From a virus: a stretch of 64,000 nucleotides of DNA. Both the position numbers and the translations under genes were made by a program. Within the stretch, counting starts at the first letter, position 1. Every line of letters begins with the position of its first letter. The stretch spans positions 292,866 to 356,865 of the IMG/VR virus record IMGVR_UViG_3300027759_004177; one strand, 5' to 3'. The notes beneath the pieces were generated by a model. That model was not told the DNA's origin. It searched no databases and saw nothing but the letters and a program-made list of their open reading frames with translations. This document shows positions 11,270 to 20,022 of this stretch, in pieces.

Positions 11270-12616
11270 ATGGCACGAGGAATCTTTCAAAAAATCAATG
11301 GTATATGGAAGCGGGTAATTGCTCCGTCGTATAAAGATAATGGCACGTGGAAATCCGTGCAAAAAGGATTTGTTAAACGAGACGGAGTTTGGCAACAGTT
11401 CTACCCCAGCGATGTCATTGCTGATATATTGGTAGTAGGTGGAGGCGGCGGTGGTGGAGTTGGTTATGGATATGAAGGCGGTGGTGGTGGCGGAGCCGGC
11501 GGAGTTGTATTCCAGGAAGATCAAACTTTATCGGTACTAAACGGCAACAACTACACAATTAAAGTTGGCACAGGTGGCGGCGCCAATGAATCAGGCACAT
11601 ACAGCCTATTTGGCACAGGTGGTATCACATTAACAAACACAGTAACTCCGGCTGTGTACGCAGGCACATACCCAGCGTACAATGGATTTTTAAACACATA
11701 CGGAGTCTGGACTCATCCAGGCATGGCTGGTGCTGCCGTTGGCACAGTATCAGCTACATACACCACACAGATACAAACAGGTCAAGATTACACTTTACGA
11801 GTCAGTGCCGACAATGCTATAGATGTTAGCATCGACGGCAACGCAGTTGGGTCAAATGGCGATTGGGGAACATATAACGATTATCGTGTAACATTAGCAT
11901 TTGGCGTTCATACTATAGTTTGTACAGCAACAAACTGGGGCGGCCCTGCCATGTTTGCTGCAGCACTATATGATCCACAGGAACGAGTGGTTTGGGATAC
12001 CAGAGCACCTATAAATTACCCTGTTGTTGTTGTAGAAAGCGGAATCACTGCATTGGGTGGCGGTAATGGCGGTTGGGGGACTTCCAATCAGACAGCAGGC
12101 TCGGGAGCCAGCGGTGGCGGCGGGTGCGGATTTGTGTATACACATGAAGGTGGCGCAGGATATCCAGGACAAGGATATGAAGGCGGTACAGGAATATGGC
12201 AAGGATTTGGCCAAGCTGGGGGTGGCGGTGGTGGTGGATTTGCTGGCGCCGGACAAGGTAGTAACGGATTTGCTGGCGGAGCAGGCGGACCCGGAATTAC
12301 TATATTGGGATTTAGTGTAGGCGGTGGCGGTGGTGGTGGCTATGGAAATCGAAGCCCATATGGTAGTGGTCCAGGCGGTCCGGGAGGCTCCGGCGGCGGA
12401 GGCGATGGAAACGGTGTAGATGCACAAGCCAATACTGGTGGCGGCGGTGGTGGTGGTCTGCACGGGGGTCAAACATCGGGTGGGCGTGGTGGCGATGGTA
12501 TTGTAGTGGTACAATATGCCGGTGCACCAGCATTTACAGGTGGTACAATTACCTATGATAACGGAATAACCACACATGTTTTCACTTCTAGCGGTTCGCT
12601 AACAGCATTAGGATAA
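11270..12616 (+). CDS. Glycine-rich tail adhesin with inserted lectin-like domain
   Basis: 448 residues. After a short N-terminal region of repeated 'NGIWKRV / NGTWKSV / DGVWQQF' units come polyglycine stretches (from about residue 58 and again from about 260-435), like the polyglycine-II receptor-binding loops of T-even gp38 adhesins. Between the glycine-rich arms, residues about 125-250 form a non-glycine-rich beta domain ('TQIQTGQDYTLRVSADNAID', 'VTLAFGVHTIVCTATNW'), reminiscent of PA14 or lectin jelly-roll modules. The gene lies three bases after a fibre gene, like the T2 gp37-gp38 arrangement. The receptor-binding role is inferred; the inserted domain is a fold guess from pattern only. 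Confidence 0.75.
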   Translation: MARGIFQKINGIWKRVIAPSYKDNGTWKSVQKGFVKRDGVWQQFYPSDVIADILVVGGGGGGGVGYGYEGGGGGGAGGVVFQEDQTLSVLNGNNYTIKVGTGGGANESGTYSLFGTGGITLTNTVTPAVYAGTYPAYNGFLNTYGVWTHPGMAGAAVGTVSATYTTQIQTGQDYTLRVSADNAIDVSIDGNAVGSNGDWGTYNDYRVTLAFGVHTIVCTATNWGGPAMFAAALYDPQERVVWDTRAPINYPVVVVESGITALGGGNGGWGTSNQTAGSGASGGGGCGFVYTHEGGAGYPGQGYEGGTGIWQGFGQAGGGGGGGFAGAGQGSNGFAGGAGGPGITILGFSVGGGGGGGYGNRSPYGSGPGGPGGSGGGGDGNGVDAQANTGGGGGGGLHGGQTSGGRGGDGIVVVQYAGAPAFTGGTITYDNGITTHVFTSSGSLTALG

Positions 12617-12623
12617 TATTGGC

Positions 12624-12631
12624 GATAAATA
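12624..12631 (+). promoter_or_regulatory. Late-type promoter motif GATAAATA
   Basis: GATAAATA in the 41-base gap between the adhesin gene and the collar-type fibre gene, 26 bases before the ATG at 12658. The intergenic position and spacing are as expected for a T4-type late promoter (TATAAATA). Confidence 0.55.
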
Positions 12632-12657
12632 AGTTAATATAATTAAGAAATTACAAT

Positions 12658-14628
12658 ATGCCATATCAAATTAACAAAACAGACGGAACGGTATTAACAA
12701 CAATTGCCGATGGAACTAGAGATACTACTACTAGTTTGAGTCTAGCTGGCCCAAATTTTGTTGGATATGGAGAATACTTGAATGAAAATCTAGTAGGTTT
12801 ACTAGAAAATTTTGCCAGTAACACAGCCCCAAGTTCGGTCAATTTGCAGGGACAGTTATGGTACGATAAGAATGCACAGATTCTAAAAGTTTTCACACCA
12901 CAAGGTTATGTGGCAGTTTCGGGAGTTACAAACTCAGGTAGCCAACCAGCCCTGGGCAAAAACGGTGATATCTGGTTTAACACATCCACTGAGCAAATGT
13001 ACGTGTACGACAACAGTGGAACAACACCAGGATTTAAAATTGTAGGTCCTGCATATACCAAACAGCAAGGTGTCAGCGGAGCAGTCCCCGTTACTGTAGA
13101 AGATGGTTCAATCAGTGGCACATATCATAATATTTTAAAACTACAGTATGGCAACGTAACCTATGCCACTGTCAGTGCAGATTCTGCATTCTTACCAACA
13201 CCGGCTATTCCAGGTTTTAGTTTTGTCAATCCTGGAATCACATTCAGTAGCAATGTAAATAATCCCACTGTCAATGCCAATGTTATAACCGGTGGCGCCA
13301 GTGGTTTGGTCATGGTAGATATCGTCAATCGTCAATTGCAAGGAACCTTACACGGCAACGTGGTAGCCACAACATTGAGTGGTACATTAACTGGCAATGT
13401 CATTGGTAATTTAACTGGTAATGTAGTGGCCACAACGCTACGCGGTAACCTAACTGGTAATGTTTCTGCAACAGTTACATATTCCGCAAACTTCAGTAGC
13501 GGCAATGCTGTAATCACTGGCGGATATGCACAAAATTTAACTAATGTGTCAGCCGCAATTGGTACCATAACAACATTATCTAGTACTACCGGTCAAGCAA
13601 CCAACTTTAGCTCAAGCAATGTTTTAGTCACCGGTGGTGCAGTTACAGGACTACTTAACTTTTCAACCTTGGTTGGACAAAGTACAAACTTTAGCAGTGG
13701 TAACATACGTGTGACTGGTGGTAGTGCTACAGGATTGCTTAATTTTTCAACTTCCTATGGTCAAAGCACAAACTTTAGCTCAAGCAACATTTTGGTCACC
13801 GGCGGTAGTGCTACAGGATTGACTAATTTCTCAGCCACAACAGGACAAGCAACTAATTTTAGTTCGGATAATATTTCGGTTACCGGTGGAAGCGCCACAG
13901 GACTAACCGCATACAGTGGCACAACTGGTCAAGCAACCAACTTTAGCTCAAGTAATATTTTGGTTAGTGGTGGCAATGTGTCGGGTGTCGCTGGCGTCAA
14001 TAACACATTTACGTTGGCTAACTTGGTTACTTCAGTGGCTACAACAAAAACTGCCAATGATAACACTACAGCAGTAGCCACAACAGCATTTGTACACGCA
14101 GTTTTACCCACTGGTATAATTGTGATGTGGAACAGCACAGCAGCCAGCATACCTGCAGGATGGCAGTTATGTAACGGTAGTAATGGAACTCCAGACCTGC
14201 GTGGACAATTTGTTGTGGGCGCCGGTGGCTCGTACACACCAGGCGACACAGGCGGCGCATCTTCAGTAACTTTAAGTGCCAATGCCATGCCAATACATAC
14301 ACACGAATTAACAGGATCGCTAACAACTGGATCAGCTGGTGGCCATACACATACAGTGAATGATCCTGGACATGCACACACTATAGACGGTCTTAATATT
14401 ACAAGTGGTGCAGGTGCTCAGTCGGGTTCAGGTTTTAACACAAGTGCAGCTACATTTAATACATCATCGGCCAGCACAAGCATTCAGATTAATGCTGCAT
14501 TAGATCACACACATTCATTAACTTTGAGTGGAAATACTCAAAGCACAGGCGGTACCGGCGGAACTACGCAACCGCACGAAAATCGTCCTCCGTACTACGC
14601 CCTATGTTACATCCAGAAAATGTACTAA
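12658..14628 (+). CDS. Tail fibre protein with phage tail-collar C-terminus
   Basis: 656 residues. The N-terminus matches the fibres at 9689 and 14657 ('NKTDGTVLTTIADGT', 'YGEYLNENLVGLLENFA'). Residues about 312-444 are a shaft of 28-residue repeats. The C-terminus from about residue 485 is a phage tail-collar domain: 'IIVMWNSTAASIPAGWQLCN', 'PDLRGQFVVGAG', then His-rich strands with HTH/HxH pairs and a terminal 'ENRPPYYALCYIQKMY'. Collar domains form trimeric tips of fibres such as T4 gp12, where histidines bind metal. Probable receptor-binding protein. It is preceded by a late-promoter-like motif. Confidence 0.85.
   Translation: MPYQINKTDGTVLTTIADGTRDTTTSLSLAGPNFVGYGEYLNENLVGLLENFASNTAPSSVNLQGQLWYDKNAQILKVFTPQGYVAVSGVTNSGSQPALGKNGDIWFNTSTEQMYVYDNSGTTPGFKIVGPAYTKQQGVSGAVPVTVEDGSISGTYHNILKLQYGNVTYATVSADSAFLPTPAIPGFSFVNPGITFSSNVNNPTVNANVITGGASGLVMVDIVNRQLQGTLHGNVVATTLSGTLTGNVIGNLTGNVVATTLRGNLTGNVSATVTYSANFSSGNAVITGGYAQNLTNVSAAIGTITTLSSTTGQATNFSSSNVLVTGGAVTGLLNFSTLVGQSTNFSSGNIRVTGGSATGLLNFSTSYGQSTNFSSSNILVTGGSATGLTNFSATTGQATNFSSDNISVTGGSATGLTAYSGTTGQATNFSSSNILVSGGNVSGVAGVNNTFTLANLVTSVATTKTANDNTTAVATTAFVHAVLPTGIIVMWNSTAASIPAGWQLCNGSNGTPDLRGQFVVGAGGSYTPGDTGGASSVTLSANAMPIHTHELTGSLTTGSAGGHTHTVNDPGHAHTIDGLNITSGAGAQSGSGFNTSAATFNTSSASTSIQINAALDHTHSLTLSGNTQSTGGTGGTTQPHENRPPYYALCYIQKMY
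13591..13990 (+). repeat. Tandem 84-bp repeats inside a tail fibre gene
   Basis: Units begin at 13591, 13675, 13759, 13843 and 13927, exactly 84 bases apart. Each encodes 28 residues beginning 'GQ(A/S)TNFSS' and containing 'VTGGSATGL'-type sequence; the fifth is partial. The DNA is highly similar between units. They form a repetitive shaft and could recombine to change fibre length. Confidence 0.85.
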
Positions 14629-14631
14629 ATA
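14624..14631 (+). promoter_or_regulatory. Weak late-promoter-like motif ACTAAATA
   Basis: ACTAAATA overlaps the stop codon of the collar fibre gene, 25 bases before the next ATG. It matches the late octamer at six of eight positions and occupies the same relative position as the better motif at 12624. Confidence 0.25.
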
Positions 14632-14656
14632 CTAAGATAATCAAAGCGAAAAAAAC

Positions 14657-16651
14657 ATGGCATACACAATTAATTTAACCAATGGTACAGAAATAGTCGC
14701 AGGCGGTCTTTCCGACGGCTCTGTAGATACCAGTGCCACCAGTTTAACTCTAATTGGTAAAAACTATGCTGGCTACGGCGAAATTCTAAACGAAAATCTA
14801 GTGCACCTACTGGAAAATTTTGCCAGTCCAAATTCGGGTGCCACTTCAGGCCCACCCAATCCTTTAGCCGGACAGCTTTGGTGGGACACAACCAATAACA
14901 TTTTACGTGTGTATTCGGGCACAAGCTGGAAAATTTCAACTGGTGCTACCAGTGCTCCATTTTCAAGCCCTCCGGGAGATTTAAGTGCTCTAGGCGGGGA
15001 CTTATGGTTTGATAGTACCAATCAACAGTTAAAAATATACTCTGGAGCCAATTGGGTAACAGTAGGTCCTGCTGCAACACCGGTCACAGGTGACACAGGT
15101 GCTTTCCCGAGTGTAATGACAGATACACTGGGCGGTAGCCATATTGTTACACAGATTAGAATTGCTGGTGTTCCTTATATGATCGTCAGCAAAGACACTT
15201 TTCCCAGTGCCCTAGCAGGATTCAGCACAGTTAGAGCTGGTATTAATTTTAGTACTATTGCCAGTCCAGTTATGGGCATCAACACACAAGATATCAATGC
15301 CACGGCCAGCACCTTGGTCCAACGCGACTCATCTGCAGGCATCACTGGTGCTGGAATTACAGGTACAATATTGACTGGTACCAACTACATTACTTCGCCA
15401 ACTGTTATTGCGACAACCTCATTCAATGGAAATATTGCCGGCAATGTTACCGCAGACCTAGTAGAAGCAAGCACTATTCGTGCGTCTGGTATCAGTGCTA
15501 CGGGAGGATACACAGGCACACTATTGACTGCCAGCCAACCAAACGTGACCGGACTTGGCACTCTTACTGCACTCAATGTTAATGGCAACGTGGCCATAAC
15601 TGCTGCAAGTGCCATACTCAACGGCAGTCCAATTGCTAGAATTGGCGATCCTGCCAACTTTAGTTCTATCAACAGCACACCAATTGGCAATGCTGTGCCC
15701 AGTACCGGAGCATTTACCACACTAACAGCATCGGCCCTGACCACAACAGCGGCATTGACATCCAATGGTACTATTATTGCCAGTACTGTACAGGCTGGAA
15801 CCATTGGTAATTCAGGCGCAGTACTGTTTGGCACATTGAACTCATCAAGTGCAAGCCAGCCTAACCTTACCACAGCATCAGCTTTGGTCAGCGTGGGCAA
15901 CGTTACTACTGGTACATGGAGTGCTACCACAGTACAACCACAATATGGTGGTACAGGCGTCAACAATGGCACAAGAACAATTACCCTGGGCGGTAGCCTA
16001 ACAACCACAGCCGCTTGGACACTTAATCAAAACGTTGAAATTAATTCTAGCCCAACCTTGCGTGGCACAAACTTTAACAGCATTCCAAATGGTGCTTTGA
16101 TCAACAGCGGTATTGTTATCAACGGAATCAGTGTAGCTCTAGGCGGTACCTATAGTCAAACTTTAGTATCGAGTGTTACAGGAACAGCCAATCAAGTTAT
16201 TACCAGTGCGGCATCAGGAAACATTACTCTAAGCACACCACAAGATATTGGAACAGCGAGTAGCGTACGATTTGGTAGTTTGGGCATTGGTACAGCAGCT
16301 TCAGGAACCACCGGTGAAATACGTGCCACCAATAACGTAGTTGCTTATTACTCAGACGATAGACTAAAAACTCGTTTGGGTCGAATTGAAAACGCCCTGG
16401 ACAAGATATGTAGTTTGGAAGGTTTCTACTATGAAGCCAATCAAACTGCACAAGATTTGGGTTACGCTGTTCAACGTGAAATGGGTATCAGTGCCCAAAG
16501 CACACAATTGGTAGCACCCGAAATTGTTAAACCGGCTCCGATCGACGACCGGTATTTGACCGTACAATACGAGCGTCTTGCTCCGTTGATCATTGAAGCC
16601 ATCAAAGAGTTACGTGTTGAAATTGATGCTTTGAAAGCAAAAATTAAATAA
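14657..16651 (+). CDS. Tail fibre protein with S74-type intramolecular chaperone
   Basis: 664 residues. The N-terminus is shared with the fibres at 9689 and 12658 ('YGEILNENLVHLLENFA', 'GQLWWDTTNNILRVYSG'). A long Thr/Ser/Gly-rich beta shaft follows. The C-terminal 110 or so residues are a peptidase S74 / endosialidase-type chaperone: 'YYSDDRLKTRLGRIENALDK' starts the domain, with the Ser of 'SDDR' as candidate autocleavage site, followed by 'GYAVQREM' and a C-terminal helix ('LIEAIKELRVEIDALKAKIK'). In this family the domain assists trimer folding and is then released. The mature fibre would end just before the Ser-Asp-Asp-Arg site. Confidence 0.88.
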   Translation: MAYTINLTNGTEIVAGGLSDGSVDTSATSLTLIGKNYAGYGEILNENLVHLLENFASPNSGATSGPPNPLAGQLWWDTTNNILRVYSGTSWKISTGATSAPFSSPPGDLSALGGDLWFDSTNQQLKIYSGANWVTVGPAATPVTGDTGAFPSVMTDTLGGSHIVTQIRIAGVPYMIVSKDTFPSALAGFSTVRAGINFSTIASPVMGINTQDINATASTLVQRDSSAGITGAGITGTILTGTNYITSPTVIATTSFNGNIAGNVTADLVEASTIRASGISATGGYTGTLLTASQPNVTGLGTLTALNVNGNVAITAASAILNGSPIARIGDPANFSSINSTPIGNAVPSTGAFTTLTASALTTTAALTSNGTIIASTVQAGTIGNSGAVLFGTLNSSSASQPNLTTASALVSVGNVTTGTWSATTVQPQYGGTGVNNGTRTITLGGSLTTTAAWTLNQNVEINSSPTLRGTNFNSIPNGALINSGIVINGISVALGGTYSQTLVSSVTGTANQVITSAASGNITLSTPQDIGTASSVRFGSLGIGTAASGTTGEIRATNNVVAYYSDDRLKTRLGRIENALDKICSLEGFYYEANQTAQDLGYAVQREMGISAQSTQLVAPEIVKPAPIDDRYLTVQYERLAPLIIEAIKELRVEIDALKAKIK

Positions 16652-16692
16652 AACACTACAAAAAGATAAGTAATATAAACAGGAAATAAACT

Positions 16693-17688
16693 ATGAGTTA
16701 TGCACAAGGTGATATAATTGATGCCTCAGACTATAATAATCTGATAGGAACGGACCCTAGCAGTACCACCAATCGTATCAACACCATATGGGCCACGGGT
16801 TCAGGAAGTGCCGGATATGGACAAACCGCTATAAGCCAGGTCAGCACTGGCGGTGTGGTCACAGCCACACAATGGGCCAGTTTAATTAACACCTTAAACA
16901 GTATCAGAACACACCAAACGGGCTCTGGGTCAGGTATTACCGCAGTTGTATCTGGTAACAAAATTGATTTTTTAAGTAACCTAACCACAGTGATTGCTGC
17001 TGGATACACTTCAAGATTGGCATTTGCCTCAAACTCTGCTGTAACTGCAGCCGTGGGCGGTACCCTAAGCACAGCATGGACAGTAACAGTTACCCCTCCC
17101 GGCTCAAATCCCCCCGCTGGCGGATCCAGCATAACCAGTGTGACTAGAGGATTTGGCACTAGATGTACTTTTGCCAGCGCCGATCAAGCACGTTACTTCT
17201 TCAATGCTGGTGGCCGTTTAAAATTAAATCTCAGTGCTACACAAAACTCTAGTACTACTGCTCGTACCAATGAAATTATTAGTTTGGTGGGTTTTGCTGG
17301 TGGCGTAGCCACATTTGGTGCCAACACCAATGGCGGTCGTACTGGCGCAGGTGCCACATTGGTCACCAATGATACCACCGACGGCTACTGGACCAGCACA
17401 TTCAATTCCAATAACACCATTATTGATATTACCAGCACCACAACCAACTACACATCAGACAAAATTTATGTTTATGTAAATCCCAATGGTAACCAAGGCA
17501 GCTACAACGGCAACGGCGCCAATGTAGATTTTTGGACTGTTATCCAAACCTTCTCTGGTGGCGACAACGGTACCTACAGTTTTGATGACTCATTTGGTGT
17601 CAACGTGATTCGAACCGTTGATATTAGCTGGCCAGAAACCACAAACCTAAGTAATACCTGGGGTGCGGTAACAGTTACTTCAATTTAA
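16693..17688 (+). CDS. Putative virion structural protein
   Basis: 331 residues, starting 'MSYAQGDIIDASDYNNLIGT', a start style seen in structural proteins of T4-like phages. The rest is beta-rich, Thr/Asn/Gly-rich, with 'PPGSNPPAGGSS' as a probable linker near residue 138 and a C-terminal region from about 155 that begins 'GFGTRCTFASADQARYFF'. No catalytic motif is seen. It is the last gene before a hairpin, so it closes the structural block. A weak late-like GATAAGTA lies at 16665-16672 and GGAAAT precedes the ATG. Its exact place in the virion is unknown. Confidence 0.7.
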   Translation: MSYAQGDIIDASDYNNLIGTDPSSTTNRINTIWATGSGSAGYGQTAISQVSTGGVVTATQWASLINTLNSIRTHQTGSGSGITAVVSGNKIDFLSNLTTVIAAGYTSRLAFASNSAVTAAVGGTLSTAWTVTVTPPGSNPPAGGSSITSVTRGFGTRCTFASADQARYFFNAGGRLKLNLSATQNSSTTARTNEIISLVGFAGGVATFGANTNGGRTGAGATLVTNDTTDGYWTSTFNSNNTIIDITSTTTNYTSDKIYVYVNPNGNQGSYNGNGANVDFWTVIQTFSGGDNGTYSFDDSFGVNVIRTVDISWPETTNLSNTWGAVTVTSI

Positions 17689-17706
17689 TTTTCCTAGTCA
17701 ACCCAG

Positions 17707-17735
17707 TTGACAAACCGGCATAGTTAGTGTAAACT
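17707..17735 (+). promoter_or_regulatory. Sigma70-like promoter for the glycosyltransferase/radical SAM operon
   Basis: TTGACA at 17707-17712, a 17-base spacer, and TAAACT at 17730-17735. The -35 is consensus and the -10 matches four of six. Predicted transcription would start about 25 bases before the ATG at 17767, giving the following operon a host-type promoter separate from the late structural block. It overlaps the hairpin at 17717-17752. Confidence 0.45.
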
Positions 17736-17752
17736 ATACTATGCCTTTATTC
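17717..17752 (+). terminator. Terminator-like hairpin after the structural block
   Basis: GGCATAGT pairs perfectly with ACTATGCC, and inside it TAGT pairs with ACTA around a GTAA loop with one bulged T. TTTATTCT follows. A second small inverted repeat (GTCAAC-CCA-GTTGAC) lies at 17697-17711. It fits a factor-independent terminator but the T tract is interrupted. Confidence 0.55.
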
Positions 17753-17766
17753 TATCCATTTTAACT

Positions 17767-18081
17767 ATGTCAGATATCAATCAACTTGTCGAGCAAGTGC
17801 GTCTTGCCACAGATTATCAAATCAACAAACAAATCTTACGTGAAAAGATCCTAACAGATCTGCATGTTGCCCATAACGGCGGGCTATTTTTTGTTACCAC
17901 AGAGTTGATCGGCTTTTTAACCACATGGCCAGATGATACAGTATACCTTGAAGATACTTATCACAATCCCATTGAAGTTGACCGAATTGAATTGTTGACT
18001 TTGTGTAGAGAACACTATCAAAAAGTAATGAACCGCTGGCATCAAGAACATGCAAAACTCAAACAGATCAGAAAAATCTAG
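17767..18081 (+). CDS. Conserved phage-type hypothetical protein
   Basis: 104 residues, mostly helical and charged ('QVRLATDYQINKQILREKI', then 'ELIGFLTTWPDDTVYLEDTY', then 'EHYQKVMNRWHQEHAKLKQI'). No known catalytic motif. It is the first gene of the long plus-strand operon and overlaps the next gene by 32 bases, so it is probably co-translated with the glycosyltransferase-like proteins. No clear Shine-Dalgarno precedes its ATG. I do not recognise a function. Confidence 0.7.
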   Translation: MSDINQLVEQVRLATDYQINKQILREKILTDLHVAHNGGLFFVTTELIGFLTTWPDDTVYLEDTYHNPIEVDRIELLTLCREHYQKVMNRWHQEHAKLKQIRKI

Positions 18082-18835
18082 AGGTATTGTTGCGTTTGCT
18101 ATCAACACAGCAACCACAGACTATGCCAGCATAGCCCAGCAAACTGTTGCCTTGGCTGCTCGGGTATTAGATTTACCTTATACCATTGTCACCGAAGATC
18201 ATATGGCCCGTATGAATTGGCACAACTATAGACATGATGTAGATCTTGGCCACGAAGTTGAATGGAAAAATTTTGGTCGCAATCTCTGCTATGAGTTGAG
18301 TCCATATGATGAAACCCTGGTCATTGATGTAGACTATGTGGTACAAGATGCTGGACTATTAAAAATATTTGATTTGCCGTGGGACTACTTGTTACAACGA
18401 TCAGCTAGAAGTTTAAATGATGAGTATGTGCCTGAGGTTATGGGTGCTCACAGTTTGCCTTATGTGTGGGCCACGGTGTTTGCATTTAGAAAAACTAGCC
18501 GTGCCAAAACATTTTTTGATTTGGTGCAGAGAATTGAAGCCAACTATCACTATTATAGAGAATTGTTTAATGCGGAAAGTAGGAGTTATAGAAACGATTA
18601 TGCATTTGCCATGGCCGATGTAATACTAAATGGATTTGCTGTTTCCGATGTCAGTATACCAGGACCCATGCTCAACATACTACAACCCGTTGAATCAATG
18701 ACCGTGCAAGGCAATCGAATAGTTATTAAAGACCGACAAACTGCTTATGTGGTGCCAAGGATGAACATGCATGTGATGGGCAAAGCATATCTACAAAGCG
18801 AAAACTTCAAAGAATTTATAAATGCCGCAACATAA
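18050..18835 (+). CDS. Putative glycosyltransferase (GT-A-like, DxD)
   Basis: 261 residues. The N-terminal half reads like a GT-A nucleotide-binding fold: a strand 'GIVAFAINT', later 'YTIVTEDH', and a DxD-type motif 'DETLVIDVDYVV' (D93, D95) that in GT-A enzymes coordinates the metal and nucleotide sugar. After it, 'WATVFAFRKTSRAKTFFDLV' resembles the region following the DxD in GT8-like enzymes. The next gene is a related protein beginning with the same 'VAFAINTxxTDY'-type strand, so the two are likely ancient duplicates. The sugar and acceptor cannot be told. The assignment rests on fold-like motifs only. Confidence 0.6.
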   Translation: MQNSNRSEKSRGIVAFAINTATTDYASIAQQTVALAARVLDLPYTIVTEDHMARMNWHNYRHDVDLGHEVEWKNFGRNLCYELSPYDETLVIDVDYVVQDAGLLKIFDLPWDYLLQRSARSLNDEYVPEVMGAHSLPYVWATVFAFRKTSRAKTFFDLVQRIEANYHYYRELFNAESRSYRNDYAFAMADVILNGFAVSDVSIPGPMLNILQPVESMTVQGNRIVIKDRQTAYVVPRMNMHVMGKAYLQSENFKEFINAAT

Positions 18836-19673
18836 AGAACAACAAGGATTTGTAACCTTTGCACAAAATACACAGGATACAGACTATCTTGACTTGGCCT
18901 ATGTACAAGCATTAAATATTAAAGCAACACAAAAGAATAATCGGTACGCAGTCATTGTTGATGCTGCTACCCGGGAGAAAGTAAATGAACGCCATCATCG
19001 TGTTTTTGATTATATCATTGATTTGCCCGTGGATCATAATGAGCCTACCAGTGCTAGGAAGTTTGCTAACGAATGGCAAGTGTTTCGTCTCACGCCATTT
19101 AAAGAAACTATCAAGTTAGAATCGGACTTGTTGTTTACACGCACGATTGATCATTGGTGGATAGCATTTAGATTAAAGAACGTTTGTCTAAGTACAGGCT
19201 GTAAAAATTATCAGGGAATTAACAGCACCATTCGAAAATATAGAGAACTGTTTGATGCAAACCATTTGCCTGATGTATATAATGGCCTGATGTATTTTAG
19301 ATTCAGTCAAGAAGCCAAACAATTCTTTGAAGCCGCACAGTATATACAAATGAATTGGTCTTATGTACGTACCGGACTTAAACAATGTATGGAAGATCGG
19401 CCCAGCACAGATGTATTGTATGCACTGGCCGCATCAATGGTTGGCCAAGAAACATGCACAATGCCCAGCATGGACTTCTTAAATTTCGTACACCTAAAAC
19501 CCGCAATCAATGGTGTGGAAGAAACTGTACCGGTAACTGATCAATTGGTTACAGAATTTGATCGTGGTATGATACGTATCAACAACGTAAATCAATTACA
19601 ACCCATACATTATTTTGAAAAAGATTTTGTAACAGCAGAAATGAAGGAGTGGTATGAGTCCAGAAATTGTTGA
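18822..19673 (+). CDS. Putative glycosyltransferase-like protein, paralogue of the preceding gene
   Basis: 283 residues. It starts 'GFVTFAQNTQDTDYLDLAYV', paralleling the previous protein ('GIVAFAINTATTDYASIAQQ'), and has 'KETIKLESDLLFT' where the neighbour has its DxD; here the motif is E100-S-D102, so metal coordination may differ. 'YNGLMYFRFSQEAKQFFEAA' matches the equivalent acceptor-side segment of the neighbour. It overlaps the upstream gene by 14 bases and the downstream gene by 20. Probably a sugar-transfer enzyme or a divergent partner in a heterodimer; function unproven. Confidence 0.55.
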   Translation: MPQHKEQQGFVTFAQNTQDTDYLDLAYVQALNIKATQKNNRYAVIVDAATREKVNERHHRVFDYIIDLPVDHNEPTSARKFANEWQVFRLTPFKETIKLESDLLFTRTIDHWWIAFRLKNVCLSTGCKNYQGINSTIRKYRELFDANHLPDVYNGLMYFRFSQEAKQFFEAAQYIQMNWSYVRTGLKQCMEDRPSTDVLYALAASMVGQETCTMPSMDFLNFVHLKPAINGVEETVPVTDQLVTEFDRGMIRINNVNQLQPIHYFEKDFVTAEMKEWYESRNC

Positions 19674-20022
19674 AGCATTGCGGTTAGTTGAAGAATACGA
19701 TCGTCAACGTCCCAAACTGACAACAGAGTTTAGGATATACCATGACGAAGAAGGTCGAGTCACCATGTATTGTGAAACTGCTCATCCCGACGATACCAAC
19801 TACATTGTGATAGACAATCCTGATATGTTTTTTAAAACCAATACTGGTAGGTTGCGTGTAATCGATGGAGAATTAAAGATTATCGACACACGACCAACAC
19901 GAACACATCTTGCAAAAAGCACTACAGGACAACCAGTAGTACGAGGCATGGCTGCACTGGCATTAACGCCCACAGAAGAATATCAAGACATAGAATATTA
20001 TGACAGAAAAACAATTAATTGA
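19654..20022 (+). CDS. Hypothetical protein
   Basis: 122 residues with an AAGGAG ribosome binding site just before the ATG. The N-terminus is helical ('EIVEALRLVEEYDRQRPKL') and the middle beta-rich ('EFRIYHDEEGRVTMYCETA', 'NYIVIDNPDMFF'), resembling a small beta-sandwich adaptor. No motifs of known enzymes. It sits between two glycosyltransferase-like genes with overlaps on both sides (20 and 23 bases), so it is expected to act with them. I do not recognise the family. Confidence 0.65.
   Translation: MSPEIVEALRLVEEYDRQRPKLTTEFRIYHDEEGRVTMYCETAHPDDTNYIVIDNPDMFFKTNTGRLRVIDGELKIIDTRPTRTHLAKSTTGQPVVRGMAALALTPTEEYQDIEYYDRKTIN

Noticed and set aside
11966-12577. 203-residue open frame antisense to the glycine-rich adhesin
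   Set aside because: It is the shadow of glycine-rich repeats; it has Thr/Ala low-complexity content and no start signals.
13591-13990. Regular repeats that could look like a CRISPR array
   Set aside because: The repeats are contiguous 84-bp coding units with no unique spacers and lie in frame in a fibre gene.
15385-16008. 207-residue open frame antisense to a tail fibre gene
   Set aside because: Hydrophobic, repetitive composition expected from the opposite strand of Thr/Ala-rich coding DNA; no ribosome binding site or partner.
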